Assembly (NCBI RefSeq): GCF_000425045.1
Contig: NZ_AULA01000001.1
Location: 124,001-188,000 of the forward strand
DNA from: Acidaminococcus intestini DSM 21505
GTDB taxonomy: Bacteria > Bacillota > Negativicutes > Acidaminococcales > Acidaminococcaceae
Direction of reading: 5' to 3'
Length of the DNA: 64,000 bases
Shown here: positions 41,363-50,059 of the stretch, one piece after another
How positions within the stretch are numbered: the first letter of the stretch is position 1
Layout: each line of letters begins with the position of its first letter
Notes under the pieces: model-generated
Told to the model about the DNA's origin: nothing
Seen by the model: only the letters and a program-made list of their open reading frames with translations
Databases searched by the model: none
Position numbers and translations under genes: made by a program

Positions 41363-42124
41363 TCACTCCTTTGTTGGGTTCTCTTCAAATAGGTCACTGC
41401 GGATGAAGGCCTTTACAAGGGGCTGGTTCGTATGACGGGCCTCGTGGGGCGTCCCAGAAAAGACAATCTTACCCTGATTGAGCATGAGGATTCGGTCCGC
41501 GCAGAGGAAGGCGGACGCCATATCGTGGGTTACAAGGATGGACGTGATGCCCCGCTTACGTTTCGTATCAAGGATAAGCTGACTGATGTTTGCCGCCATA
41601 ATGGGATCAAGGCCAGCCGTAGGTTCATCATAAAGGATGATTTCAGGATCAAGGGCAAGGGCACGGGCGAGGCCAACGCGCTTTTTCATTCCCCCAGAAA
41701 GTTCTGCGGGATAGGCCTTTTCGTTCCCAGAAAGTCCTACGGACGAAAGAAGATCCCTTACCCGCAGTTTGATATCGTCTGTTAGCATGTGGGTATGCTG
41801 TTTAAGACCAAAGGCCACATTTTCTTCCACTGTCAGAAAATCAAAAAGGGCAGAATACTGGAAAACCATCCCCATGTGAAGCCGCAGGTCGTTCCACTGT
41901 TTTTCCGTAAAATGATTGACCTCACGGCCTTTTATCCGGACACTGCCCCCCATCGGCTCAAGAAGCCCAATAAGAAGTTTCAGGGTCGTACTTTTGCCCG
42001 TACCGCTCGGACCGATAATAGCAACGGTCTCTCCTTTTTCAACGGAAAAGGATACATGGTCAAGGACCGTCTTGTCCCCAAAGGACATGTCCACGTCCTT
42101 AAATTCAATTACCGTTTCGCTCAT
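41363..42124 (-). CDS. mlaF: Phospholipid ABC transporter ATPase MlaF
   Basis: 253 residues, a complete ABC ATPase: Walker A GPSGTGKST (near 40), Q-loop MVFQYSALFD, signature LSGGMKKR, Walker B IILYDEPTAGLDP and switch His TH. The LSGGMKKRVGLARAL form is typical of MlaF/Ttg2A. The start follows GGAGG; an ATG 12 bp upstream contains part of that site and is less likely. It begins 1 bp after the mlaE stop. Cytoplasmic energising subunit of MlaEFD. Confidence 0.94.
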   Translation of the reverse strand: MSETVIEFKDVDMSFGDKTVLDHVSFSVEKGETVAIIGPSGTGKSTTLKLLIGLLEPMGGSVRIKGREVNHFTEKQWNDLRLHMGMVFQYSALFDFLTVEENVAFGLKQHTHMLTDDIKLRVRDLLSSVGLSGNEKAYPAELSGGMKKRVGLARALALDPEIILYDEPTAGLDPIMAANISQLILDTKRKRGITSILVTHDMASAFLCADRILMLNQGKIVFSGTPHEARHTNQPLVKAFIRSDLFEENPTKE

Positions 42125-42125
42125 A

Positions 42126-42908
42126 TCAGCCTCCATGGACGTACAACATAACGGAGAGGAAATAGTTGAAGATAAAGATCAGGATAATGGAAAGAACAAC
42201 GGATGCCGTTGTAGCCTTGCCTACCCCTTCGGCCCCTTGCTGAGCATTAAGGCCCTTATGGCATCCGATGACGGCGATGATGGCACCAAAAACGGAACCT
42301 TTGATGAGGCCGCCCACAAGGTCCCAAGATTCAACGAAGCCACGAATGGATTCGATGAACATATGGCTCCCGATTCCGGCATAGTTCATAGCAACAAACC
42401 CGCCGCCGATATCACCGACGAGGTTGGCATAAATAACCAGGATGGGCATCATGAGCACAATGGCGAGAAAGCGCGGGGCCACAAGATACTGGGTTGGACT
42501 GGTCGCCATAACGCGTAGGGCATCGATTTGTTCCGTGACCTTCATGGTACCGATTTCAGCAGCAATGGCGGCTCCGATCCGGCCGGCCACAACAACACCG
42601 GCAAGGATAGGTGCCAACTCGCGGGCCATAGCAATGGCCACAATGCCGCCGACGGAATCAGCTGCACCAAAACGGACAAATTCCTTCGCCGTCTGAACGG
42701 ATAGGACCATGCCCGTACACATACTCGTCATGCTTACAATGGGCAGGGAATCTGCCCCAAGCTTTGCCATCTGGCGCAGGACCTCCCGCGGTGTGGCCTT
42801 GGAAAGGGCGGCGCAGGTCGCAAAAAAAAGATTCATGATGCGTCCTGTCGCCCGAAAGGCATAAACGGCCCGGTGGCCCAAATAGGCACAGATTGTCTTA
42901 AGTCCCAT
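42126..42908 (-). CDS. mlaE: Phospholipid ABC transporter permease MlaE
   Basis: 260 residues of the MlaE permease family with about five or six hydrophobic segments. Conserved parts include AKEFVRFGAADSVGGIVAIA, MARELAPILAGVVVAGRIGAAIAAEIGTMKVTEQIDAL (partly quoted here as ELAPILAG and IGTMKVTEQIDAL) and the C-terminal ATTASVVLSIILIFIFNYFL. It forms the inner-membrane dimer of the phospholipid transporter. First gene of mlaE-F-D, with two dyads in its promoter region. Confidence 0.94.
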   Translation of the reverse strand: MGLKTICAYLGHRAVYAFRATGRIMNLFFATCAALSKATPREVLRQMAKLGADSLPIVSMTSMCTGMVLSVQTAKEFVRFGAADSVGGIVAIAMARELAPILAGVVVAGRIGAAIAAEIGTMKVTEQIDALRVMATSPTQYLVAPRFLAIVLMMPILVIYANLVGDIGGGFVAMNYAGIGSHMFIESIRGFVESWDLVGGLIKGSVFGAIIAVIGCHKGLNAQQGAEGVGKATTASVVLSIILIFIFNYFLSVMLYVHGG

Positions 42909-42925
42909 GACGTAACTCCTTTATT

Positions 42926-42973
42926 GCAGGAACGCAGGCGTTCTGCATACTTAGAACTCGTTCTAATATTATA
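42926..42973 (-). promoter_or_regulatory. mla promoter region with two GAAC...GTTC dyads
   Basis: The minus strand has TATAAT at 42968-42973. Immediately downstream are TTAGAAC-TC-GTTCTAA (42951-42966, 7+2+7) and GAACGC-AG-GCGTTC (42930-42943). Both share GAAC/GTTC half-sites, as in TetR-family operators of envelope and fatty-acid genes. The -35 is weak. Repression by a TetR-type regulator encoded elsewhere is likely. Confidence 0.55.
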
Positions 42974-43085
42974 CCGCATTTTGTGGAAAAAATTAATGAA
43001 AAAATAGGTCTCTTTATGAAGCATTGCTGGCCCGTCACGACTTGTATGCGAAAAAAATCGTCCGGGCAGTTTTCCTGATACGGCA

Positions 43086-43130
43086 TGAGCCCATTGCTTC
43101 AGGACCCTCTTTCCTAAAGCAATGGGCTCA
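43086..43130 (-). terminator. Hairpin after the S55 peptidase gene, CCCATT family
   Basis: TGAGCCCATTGCTT pairs perfectly with AAGCAATGGGCTCA (14 bp), 41 bp after the stop codon. T-poor on the minus strand. It separates this operon from mlaE. Confidence 0.5.
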
Positions 43131-43170
43131 CTATCATTATCAAGGTGCCGCAATTATTGCGGGAATCATT

Positions 43171-44886
43171 TTACCGCTTTTTCACCTGCACTGTAATTCC
43201 TGTTTCCCCGCTGATGATGAAGTCCATGGTATATTTCTGCTTGTTTGGGCTTCCTTTGAGGAGGGTCGAGACACCGGAAGCAAAGCTTTGGGCATCTCCG
43301 TCCTTAGCTTCTACAGAATCAAGATTCTGGGCAAGATCTACGACAATTTCATTATTGGCATCCATAGTATTGAAGTCACTCAGGAAATCCTTGAATTCCC
43401 GCTGAGCATTGGCCATAGAGCCAGCCATCTGCTCATCCCCCGCATTTTGCTGGTTACGGCGGTTCAAGGCGTTTTGCAGCCATTGTGTCGCGTTGCCGCT
43501 GCGTACAATGAGGTTCATGGGCCCCGGTTTCTGCTTATCAGGGACCTTGAAGTGGATGGTCCTCGTAAATTCCTTGGCCCGATAGGGCTTAAAGGTCAGG
43601 CGAATGGGCAGATCCCCACCCTGTACCACAGGCTGATTGGGGAAGGAGGCGCTGACCAATTCCGCTACTTCGCACTGAGCGCTTGTTTCCACATCAACAT
43701 TGACATCAAAGATCTTCACCGTGTCAAAGCGGTTGTTCATAAGCATATCAAGCGCGATATTGAGCTCGGAATTCGTGATCTTGCCGATGTCCTTGCTGCT
43801 ATAGAACATGTTCTCCCGGCGCAGGCGGATGGGTCCTTCCTTCTCTCCCTGGGCAGTTACGGTGAAACGGATACGGCTTGTTCCGCCGCCTTTACGGTCC
43901 TTGGCAAGGCTTACGGCGTTATACGCAACTCCATCCACAAGGGTTGGCACAAGGTCCTCATCAGTGACAAGCTGAACATTCGTTGATTGGTGAAGGCCAC
44001 GGTCCATATCAGTGACAGACACGTACATAGGGATGATCTTGGCATTTTCTCCCAATTTTCCCGCAACGCCGCTTAAGCGATCCTCTGTAATGCGCCCCAA
44101 GGTATCACCAAGAGAGCCCACTTTAAAGGCGCTCTGAATATTAGGGACAGCTGCATAGATATAGGCATTCGTCATGAAATAGTCACTCTTACCATGCTGC
44201 ATAAACGGATGACCAAAAGCCAGGATATGGCCATCATCCCCCACCCAAGTAACAGTGCCAATGGCACCAATATTCATGTCGCCCCGGACCAAGGAAACAC
44301 CGACGGAGCTTCCCGGTTCGAGTCCCACACCGGAAAGAGCATCAGCCCCTGTCGGTACGGCATAACTTGTAAGGCCAAAGGGTTTCAAGTTCTCGTTGAG
44401 GTGATGAAGCCCATCTTCCGTAAACCCACTGACCATGAGGGGCGTGCTTTTTGCTGCGAGGCCCTCAAAGACGGACGGACGCGGATCAGGTTCCTGAAGC
44501 ATATCGAGCATCTGGTTGATGGGGGTCAAAAAGCAGTAGTTAGGGTCTGAAAAGGCCTGTCCATACGCCACAGCACCGGCTAGGCGTCCATCAATATAGA
44601 CCGGGCTGCCGCTCATGCCTTGGGAAATACCGCCATTTTTTCTGAGGTTATCTCCAGAAGCACGGATGAGGATGCTATAGCCCCCTGTTTCCGAGCCGGT
44701 CACGCCAAGGACCTCCACATCAAAGGTCTCTATCTTGGTACCTTGGAAAACGGTCTTGCCGTAGCCCGTCATGCCTGGGCGCAGCTCCTCTACCGCAATG
44801 GTGGGTACATTGGCAAATGCCACCGAAATGAGCATCATCCAAACAAGGCTTACCATGAGCCCCATTCGTTTCAAAAAGCGTAGCAT
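43171..44886 (-). CDS. SpoIVB-type S55 peptidase domain protein
   Basis: 571 residues. A signal peptide or anchor (about 5-25) is followed directly by the S55 domain: VEELRPGMTGYGKTVFQG near the start, GGISQGMSGSPVYIDGRLAGAV with the catalytic Ser (near 91), and FGHPFMQHG, a likely catalytic-His region, near 180. The C-terminal ~300 residues are beta-rich and of unknown fold. In Bacillus SpoIVB cleaves SpoIVFA during sporulation; here it is an envelope protease of unknown target. Last gene of the group downstream of murA and mreB. Confidence 0.85.
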   Translation of the reverse strand: MLRFLKRMGLMVSLVWMMLISVAFANVPTIAVEELRPGMTGYGKTVFQGTKIETFDVEVLGVTGSETGGYSILIRASGDNLRKNGGISQGMSGSPVYIDGRLAGAVAYGQAFSDPNYCFLTPINQMLDMLQEPDPRPSVFEGLAAKSTPLMVSGFTEDGLHHLNENLKPFGLTSYAVPTGADALSGVGLEPGSSVGVSLVRGDMNIGAIGTVTWVGDDGHILAFGHPFMQHGKSDYFMTNAYIYAAVPNIQSAFKVGSLGDTLGRITEDRLSGVAGKLGENAKIIPMYVSVTDMDRGLHQSTNVQLVTDEDLVPTLVDGVAYNAVSLAKDRKGGGTSRIRFTVTAQGEKEGPIRLRRENMFYSSKDIGKITNSELNIALDMLMNNRFDTVKIFDVNVDVETSAQCEVAELVSASFPNQPVVQGGDLPIRLTFKPYRAKEFTRTIHFKVPDKQKPGPMNLIVRSGNATQWLQNALNRRNQQNAGDEQMAGSMANAQREFKDFLSDFNTMDANNEIVVDLAQNLDSVEAKDGDAQSFASGVSTLLKGSPNKQKYTMDFIISGETGITVQVKKR

Positions 44887-44959
44887 AGGTCCTCCCTACT
44901 TTTGTTATAGATACGAAAAAGAAGCTGCAACCCTTCACGCGCTGCAGCTTTAAGACTTG

Positions 44960-45268
44960 TTATGGTTCTTCAATCTGGGCAACAACTTGGCCAGCTGAAA
45001 CCGTACTTCCTGGCTTTGCCGATACGGAAACGACCTTGCCGCTGCAGTTGGCTCTTGCAGCCGGTGCCGAACCAGCAAGGGTCTTGACCGTAACCAGGAC
45101 GCTGCCTTCCTGGACAGAAGCCCCAACGGAAACAGCGGTCACCACCTGTCCGGAAAGACTGGCTGTCTGCGGTCTTGTGGTTGCTGCCTGAGCAATACCC
45201 AGCGCGGCAATGACCATAAGGATAGCGAGGGCCCACACATTTCTTTTATGGAGTAAATTTCTCATCAT
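44960..45268 (-). CDS. Exported biotinyl/lipoyl-like domain protein
   Basis: 102 residues: a signal peptide (about 1-28, ALAILMVIAALGIAQA) and one small domain with the two half-motifs of the biotinyl/lipoyl fold, SGQVVTAVSVGASVQEGSVL and SGKVVSVSAKPGSTVSAGQV. The usual E-A-M-K-M modification site is replaced by VKTLAG, so attachment of biotin or lipoate is doubtful. Such unmodified domains occur in HlyD-type adaptors. Standing alone and exported it is unusual. ATG after AAGGTGG. It sits between the glycosidase-family and S55 peptidase genes. Confidence 0.75.
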   Translation of the reverse strand: MMRNLLHKRNVWALAILMVIAALGIAQAATTRPQTASLSGQVVTAVSVGASVQEGSVLVTVKTLAGSAPAARANCSGKVVSVSAKPGSTVSAGQVVAQIEEP

Positions 45269-45355
45269 GATATCCACCTTCTTTATGACAACGACAAATT
45301 AGGTTTCGTTGTAGCTATCATTATATATCGAAAGTATCCCTTCATGCAAGTCCCC

Positions 45356-46768
45356 TTAGCGCGGGAAAAGGCCCAGAGCCACACGGACTGGCCGTTCAGC
45401 ACCATCGCTGGGACGGTTCTTCACGGCTCCATTCACCACCATTTCACTGGATCCTCCGCCGTCAAAGTTCATGGCCCGATCCGCGCCAAGCTGGATCAGG
45501 TAACGTGCCAGTTCAGGAAGGGTCATCCCTGCACTGCGGCTTGACCGCCCGTCTGCCACCACAACAAGGATAGTCCCATCCTTCTTGATGCCAACCGCGG
45601 TCCGGGGTGCCCGTCCATCCGCGATATCGGAAGGAATCTCCTCAAGACTTGCCGTCACATTCACAAGGCCGTCATAAACCAGAAGAGGCCCTGCCGTACC
45701 CACACTAGGCGCCTTATCGGCAAGAGGACTGCCAAGACTGGTCTTGATCTTGACCTTATCCCCAACAGCAAGGGGGCGCAAGAAGTCCGCTGCCGTTCCA
45801 TGTCCGGAAAGAACGGTCATGTTCCAGCTCATGGGCATGCTGCCTGTTGTGCCGGTCTTTATGACGCGGCCGTTACGGATGGCCACTTCCACGCCTGCCG
45901 CGTTCGTATCCGTTGTATCGTCATAGCCATTATTATAAAAAATCAGGTCATTTTCAAGGCGCATGCGATTCAGACCCGTTATCTTCATTTCCGCCCCATC
46001 AGGTCGGGTCACGGTGCCCGTAAAAGAAAGCCGCGGCAAGATGGCTGCTTTTCCCTTTTCTTCAAGAACGAGACCTGTGCGGGGCGTTTCTTCCATACCA
46101 AGCCACTTGCCACGAATCTTGAGATTTCCAACAACCCAGATATCGGAGTCAAAATAGGAAGCATTGACAAGGGCCTTGGCCCCAGAACGGCGGGAAATCA
46201 TGGAAAGGGTCCCCTTTTGGATGGTGTGGCCATAGCCCGGTACAAATTGGAGTTCATAAGCACTGTCAGGCGCAATCGTGAGAACGTAGGTGTCAACATT
46301 GCCTGCTCCCAAATTAACGCGGCTCTTTCGGTAGGTCACCCCTTTGCCGAGGTTCTCGCCCGTTTTTTGGGGGGATTCCGTGCTGCTTTTGCTCTTTGTC
46401 GGAAAATCAATGACCAAGCGGCCTGGCTTCTTAAGGAAAAAGACCTTGTAGTCCGGTACACTTTCCCGGAAGGTGACGACAAGACGGCTCTTTTTTCCCA
46501 ATGGCGCCAGGACCGCGTTTTTGACGCGCCGGTCCCTCACCCGTACGGACCGCGTCCGGTCCGTCTTGGCGTCAAAGGTAAGGGTGAGTGTCCTGCCTTG
46601 GGCCCGTTCCTCATAGTGCATAGTCTCATCAATATCCATGACAAGCCGCGCCCGTGTATCCTTGACGCCGCCCCGAAGGTCACTGATGGTTGCTGCCATG
46701 GCCGAACCAGCCATAAGACTTGCTAGAAGCGCAATGGTCAGGGTTCGCCCAATTTGTTTTATGTTCAT
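45356..46768 (-). CDS. Exported phosphodiester glycosidase (NAGPA) family protein with AMIN-like N-terminus
   Basis: 470 residues. A signal peptide (1 to about 25) is followed by an AMIN-like beta domain (about 27-120, LVVTF and PGRLVIDFP strands), which in other proteins binds peptidoglycan or localises to the septum. The NAGPA domain (about 150-468) has LVNASYFD, GIKKDGTILVVVADGRS, GMTLPELARYLIQLGADRAM (20 residues shown) and NFDGGGSSEMVVNG. The family cleaves N-acetylglucosamine-1-phosphodiesters in animals; bacterial members act on envelope glycans. The position near murA and mreB supports a cell-wall role. Confidence 0.88.
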   Translation of the reverse strand: MNIKQIGRTLTIALLASLMAGSAMAATISDLRGGVKDTRARLVMDIDETMHYEERAQGRTLTLTFDAKTDRTRSVRVRDRRVKNAVLAPLGKKSRLVVTFRESVPDYKVFFLKKPGRLVIDFPTKSKSSTESPQKTGENLGKGVTYRKSRVNLGAGNVDTYVLTIAPDSAYELQFVPGYGHTIQKGTLSMISRRSGAKALVNASYFDSDIWVVGNLKIRGKWLGMEETPRTGLVLEEKGKAAILPRLSFTGTVTRPDGAEMKITGLNRMRLENDLIFYNNGYDDTTDTNAAGVEVAIRNGRVIKTGTTGSMPMSWNMTVLSGHGTAADFLRPLAVGDKVKIKTSLGSPLADKAPSVGTAGPLLVYDGLVNVTASLEEIPSDIADGRAPRTAVGIKKDGTILVVVADGRSSRSAGMTLPELARYLIQLGADRAMNFDGGGSSEMVVNGAVKNRPSDGAERPVRVALGLFPR

Positions 46769-46838
46769 GTTTTTTGTTCCCTCTCATACAGATGAAAACG
46801 GGGCGCCGCACAGCAGCACCCCGTCTATGATGTTGTTG

Positions 46839-47879
46839 CTATTCCTGATGGAGCAGTCCGTCCATGATGACCGAATGGGAAAAAGCCTTGCCGGCTCCGA
46901 TGGCAACGCAGTCCAAAGGATCTTTAGCGACCTTTGTCCGAATGTGTGTATCAGACTGGACAACGTCGGCCAGTCCCTCCAAAAGAGCACCCCCACCCGT
47001 CAGGACAATGCCTTCACTAAGGATATCCGCCGCAAGCTCCGGCGGCGTCTTTTCGAAAACGGAACGGATGCATGATAGGATCTGGGATACGGGTTCCCCC
47101 ATGGCACGCATTGTGTCACGGCTCGTCATGCGCAGTGCAGTCGGCAGGCCCGTAATCTGATCACGTCCGCGGACGAGCATATCACCGTGCATTCCCAGAC
47201 GGCTCACACTGCCAATCTGGAGTTTGATTTCTTCGGCCACGTTGTCTGCGACCTGAATGTTCAGATCCTTTTTGAGGTAACGCACAATGGCCTCATCAAA
47301 TTTATTGCCGCCGATGCGCAGTGCCTTGCTGGCAACAATACCGCCAAGGCTGATGACGGCCACATCCGTCGTCCCGCCGCCAATATCGACGACCATGCGT
47401 CCTTTTGCTTCCCGCACGTCGATGTCAGCTCCAATGGCCGCTGCCAAGGGTTCCTCAATGAGAAAGGTCCTTGCCGCGCCAGCCTGGGCACAAGCCTCAA
47501 TGACAGCTCGCTTTTCAACACTTGTCACTCCCGTCGGGATGCAGACCATAAGACGGGGCTTAAAAAAGATGTTGCGTCCCACGACCCGTTCGAGAACAGT
47601 ACCAAGCATGCCGGCAGTCGCTTCATAGTCGGCGACAACGCCGCCAGCAAGAGGTTGGACCACATCGATGCGGTCAGGCGTCTTCCCCAGCATTTCCTTT
47701 GCCCGCCGACCGACGGCAACGACTTTTCCATTTGTTTTGTCAATGGCCACCATGGAAGGCTCACGGTAAACAATGCCCCGCTCTGGCAGGAAAATAAGCA
47801 GATTGCTCGTTCCCAGGTCCACGCCGACGTCAACATTGGTAAAGAGCCTTGACAGGAAACCTTCTTCCAGCCGCTTCAT
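46839..47879 (-). CDS. mreB: Actin-like rod-shape protein MreB/Mbl
   Basis: 346 residues. Actin-fold nucleotide motifs: phosphate-1 DVGVDLGTSNLLIF (near 18), PTGVTSVEKRAVIEA, phosphate-2 DIGGGTTDVAVISLGG (near 165) and adenosine LTGGGALLEGL (near 295). MreB filaments guide cell-wall synthesis beneath the inner membrane. There is no mreC-mreD beside it; its place directly after murA and near the ATP synthase operon parallels Bacillus mbl, so this is likely the Mbl-type paralogue. It follows murA by 7 bp. Confidence 0.92.
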   Translation of the reverse strand: MKRLEEGFLSRLFTNVDVGVDLGTSNLLIFLPERGIVYREPSMVAIDKTNGKVVAVGRRAKEMLGKTPDRIDVVQPLAGGVVADYEATAGMLGTVLERVVGRNIFFKPRLMVCIPTGVTSVEKRAVIEACAQAGAARTFLIEEPLAAAIGADIDVREAKGRMVVDIGGGTTDVAVISLGGIVASKALRIGGNKFDEAIVRYLKKDLNIQVADNVAEEIKLQIGSVSRLGMHGDMLVRGRDQITGLPTALRMTSRDTMRAMGEPVSQILSCIRSVFEKTPPELAADILSEGIVLTGGGALLEGLADVVQSDTHIRTKVAKDPLDCVAIGAGKAFSHSVIMDGLLHQE

Positions 47880-47886
47880 ATGCGCC

Positions 47887-49146
47887 TCAGCCTACGCGCT
47901 GGATGTCGGCCCCAAGGGCCGTCATCTTCGTTACTAGATTCTCGTAGCCGCGGTCGATATGGTAGATATCGGTGATTTCCGTTGTACCATCAGCCACAAG
48001 TCCCGCAAGGACCATGGCCGCCCCAGCCCGCAGGTCCGTCGCCCGTACCTGGCAGCCATAAAGCTTATCCACGCCTTCAATGAGAGCTGCCCTGCCGCCG
48101 CTTGTCTTGATGTTGGCTCCCATGCGCAGGAGCTCATCCACATGCATGAAACGGTTTTCAAAGACCGTTTCAAGGACCGAACTCTGTCCATCGGCAATGC
48201 ACATCATGGCCATGACCTGGGCCTGCATATCCGTTGGGAACCCTGGGTAAGGCAAGGTCTTGATTGTAATCGGCTTGAGTTTTCTCGGTCCCACGACGCG
48301 CACGTCGTTGATTCCTTCTTCAACGGTACAGCCTGCCTCACGGAGTTTGGCAATGAGCGGTTTCATATGTTCGCACAGGACATTTTCCACCTTGATGTCC
48401 CCCTGAGTCATGGCACTGGCCACCATATAGGTTCCAGCTTCGATGCGGTCGGGGATGACAATATGCTCACCGCCCTTCATGCTTTCCACCCCATCGATAT
48501 GGATGGCCGTCGTACCTGCACCGCGCACCTTTCCTCCCATCACATTGATGTAGTTGGCAAGGTCAACGATTTCCGGTTCCTGGGCTGCATTTTCAATGAT
48601 GGTCGTGCCTTTGGCCATGGAAGCCGCCATCATAAGGTTTTCCGTCGCTCCAACACTGGGGAAATCAAGGTAGATGGTCGTTCCCACAAGTCCGTTCGGA
48701 GCCGAGGCCTCAATACTGCCATGACCTTGTTCAATCCGTGCTCCCAGCGCCTCAAAGCCTTTCAGATGGATATCAATGGGACGCGTCCCAATGGCGCAGC
48801 CCCCGGGCAGAGAAATCTTGGCTTTTCCCACACGGGCAAGAAGTGATCCCATGACAAGGAACGAAGCTCGCATGGTGCTCACAAGGTCGTAGGGAGCTTC
48901 ATACCCCGTAACGACATGGCTGTCGATTTTCAGTGTATGAGGTTTGGATGCATCGACTTTAAGGCCCAGGCACTCCAGGACCTTGCAGATGGTCGATACA
49001 TCTTCCAGTTCAGGCACTTCTGAAATGACGCTGCCTTCCGTCCCCAGGACAGAGGCGGCAATGATGGGCAGGACCGCATTCTTGGCCCCGCTCACGCGAA
49101 CCGTTCCCGAAAGGCGGTGTCCGCCTTTGACTACCAATTTTTCCAC
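47887..49146 (-). CDS. murA: UDP-N-acetylglucosamine 1-carboxyvinyltransferase MurA
   Basis: 419 residues: the first committed step of peptidoglycan synthesis, adding enolpyruvate to UDP-GlcNAc. Fold opening [20 protein letters not shown] and the catalytic Cys loop [16 protein letters not shown] (Cys near 115) are intact, so it should be fosfomycin-sensitive by this criterion. A GTG start preceded by GTGAGGG fits the family; the in-frame ATG 57 bp upstream gives an unlikely extension. The gene group 2TM-murA-mreB follows the ATP synthase operon. Confidence 0.95.
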   Translation of the reverse strand: MEKLVVKGGHRLSGTVRVSGAKNAVLPIIAASVLGTEGSVISEVPELEDVSTICKVLECLGLKVDASKPHTLKIDSHVVTGYEAPYDLVSTMRASFLVMGSLLARVGKAKISLPGGCAIGTRPIDIHLKGFEALGARIEQGHGSIEASAPNGLVGTTIYLDFPSVGATENLMMAASMAKGTTIIENAAQEPEIVDLANYINVMGGKVRGAGTTAIHIDGVESMKGGEHIVIPDRIEAGTYMVASAMTQGDIKVENVLCEHMKPLIAKLREAGCTVEEGINDVRVVGPRKLKPITIKTLPYPGFPTDMQAQVMAMMCIADGQSSVLETVFENRFMHVDELLRMGANIKTSGGRAALIEGVDKLYGCQVRATDLRAGAAMVLAGLVADGTTEITDIYHIDRGYENLVTKMTALGADIQRVG

Positions 49147-49220
49147 TCTGATTCCCTCACTTCTTTGACTGGGGCCTTGACCCAGTACAAGGCTAAACTT
49201 CAATCAAAAACCACAGGCGC

Positions 49221-49652
49221 CTAATGGCGGACGCCCATGCGGTGCTTTCGTAATTTTTCCTGTCTTTCAAGCTCGTCTTCAAACTGCTCGCGCAGGGCTT
49301 CTTTCTCCTCTTCTACGCGTTCCTTGGTTTCCTTGAATCCATCTGGATCCCTTTTCTTGTAACCTTTTTCAGCCTTTGACCACGCCTTGCGGTCAGCATC
49401 GGCTTTTTTCATCCGCGCCCGGCTCTTGCGGCGTTTGATGAGCTCCCGCACCTGACGTTTGGACAGTTTGGTCTGTGACAGGTGCTGATAGCGGCGAATG
49501 AGATACAGGACAAGCATGGGCGGGAAAAAGGCCACCGCAACAATCCAAAAATTTGGATGGTGCATTTTGGTCCTTTTTGCGTCCCAATGGACAAACGCAA
49601 CAGAAACAACGAGGAACACAACTCCCAGAACGTGTCTCACGCCCAATGGCAC
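49221..49652 (-). CDS. Small membrane protein with two TM segments and a charged tail
   Basis: 143 residues. Hydrophobic segments at about 6-23 and 34-52 are followed by an 85-residue Lys/Arg/Glu-rich helical tail likely in the cytoplasm (QVRELIKRRKSRARMKKAD, FEDELERQEKLRKHR). No family recognised. It precedes murA by 74 bp and probably heads the murA-mreB unit; TATAAT on the minus strand lies at about 49724-49729. Confidence 0.7.
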   Translation of the reverse strand: MPLGVRHVLGVVFLVVSVAFVHWDAKRTKMHHPNFWIVAVAFFPPMLVLYLIRRYQHLSQTKLSKRQVRELIKRRKSRARMKKADADRKAWSKAEKGYKKRDPDGFKETKERVEEEKEALREQFEDELERQEKLRKHRMGVRH

Positions 49653-49784
49653 CCCCTCAAATGTCCATGGGTCTTGTTACGTCATCATGCGACGATTGAT
49701 TTTCTTGCTAACTTTTAGATTATACCATACTATACGGCGCTTGCCTACTGTATAGGGCAAAGAAATAAGGCCCTTGGCGCATAA

Positions 49785-49818
49785 AGCGGGAACCAGGACC
49801 ATGGCCCCAGTTCCCGCT
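49785..49818 (-). terminator. Terminator of the ATP synthase operon
   Basis: AGCGGGAAC pairs with GTTCCCGCT around a 16-nt loop, 4 bp after the small coiled-coil gene's stop. The T run is short (TTTATG). Confidence 0.6.
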
Positions 49819-49822
49819 GAAA

Positions 49823-50011
49823 TCAAAAAATGGAATGCATACGGATACGATCGGCTAGAATGTTATAGTACGTCTCTTTTTCTCGGATGGTCTTTTTAAG
49901 GCGCGCCCGCTGCTCGTCTGTATGGGTTTCCTCGAGACGTTCCTTCAGCTCGGCAATCTCGGCCTTTAGTTGACCCATCTTGCTTGCAGCCATCTTGCTG
50001 ATAAAATCCAT
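49823..50011 (-). CDS. Small coiled-coil protein at the end of the atp operon (62 aa)
   Basis: 62 residues, nearly all one helix hairpin: KMGQLKAEIAELKERLEET and DEQRARLKKTIREKETYYNI have heptad spacing of Leu/Ile. No signal or membrane segment. It follows atpC by 48 bp with a G-rich ribosome site. Function not recognised; it could be an accessory or regulatory small protein, and its place between atpC and the terminator suggests it is co-transcribed. Confidence 0.6.
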   Translation of the reverse strand: MDFISKMAASKMGQLKAEIAELKERLEETHTDEQRARLKKTIREKETYYNILADRIRMHSIF

Positions 50012-50059
50012 TGTGGCTGTCCCCCTCTCGCAAAACATGCTGCAGACAGTTGATTTTCA

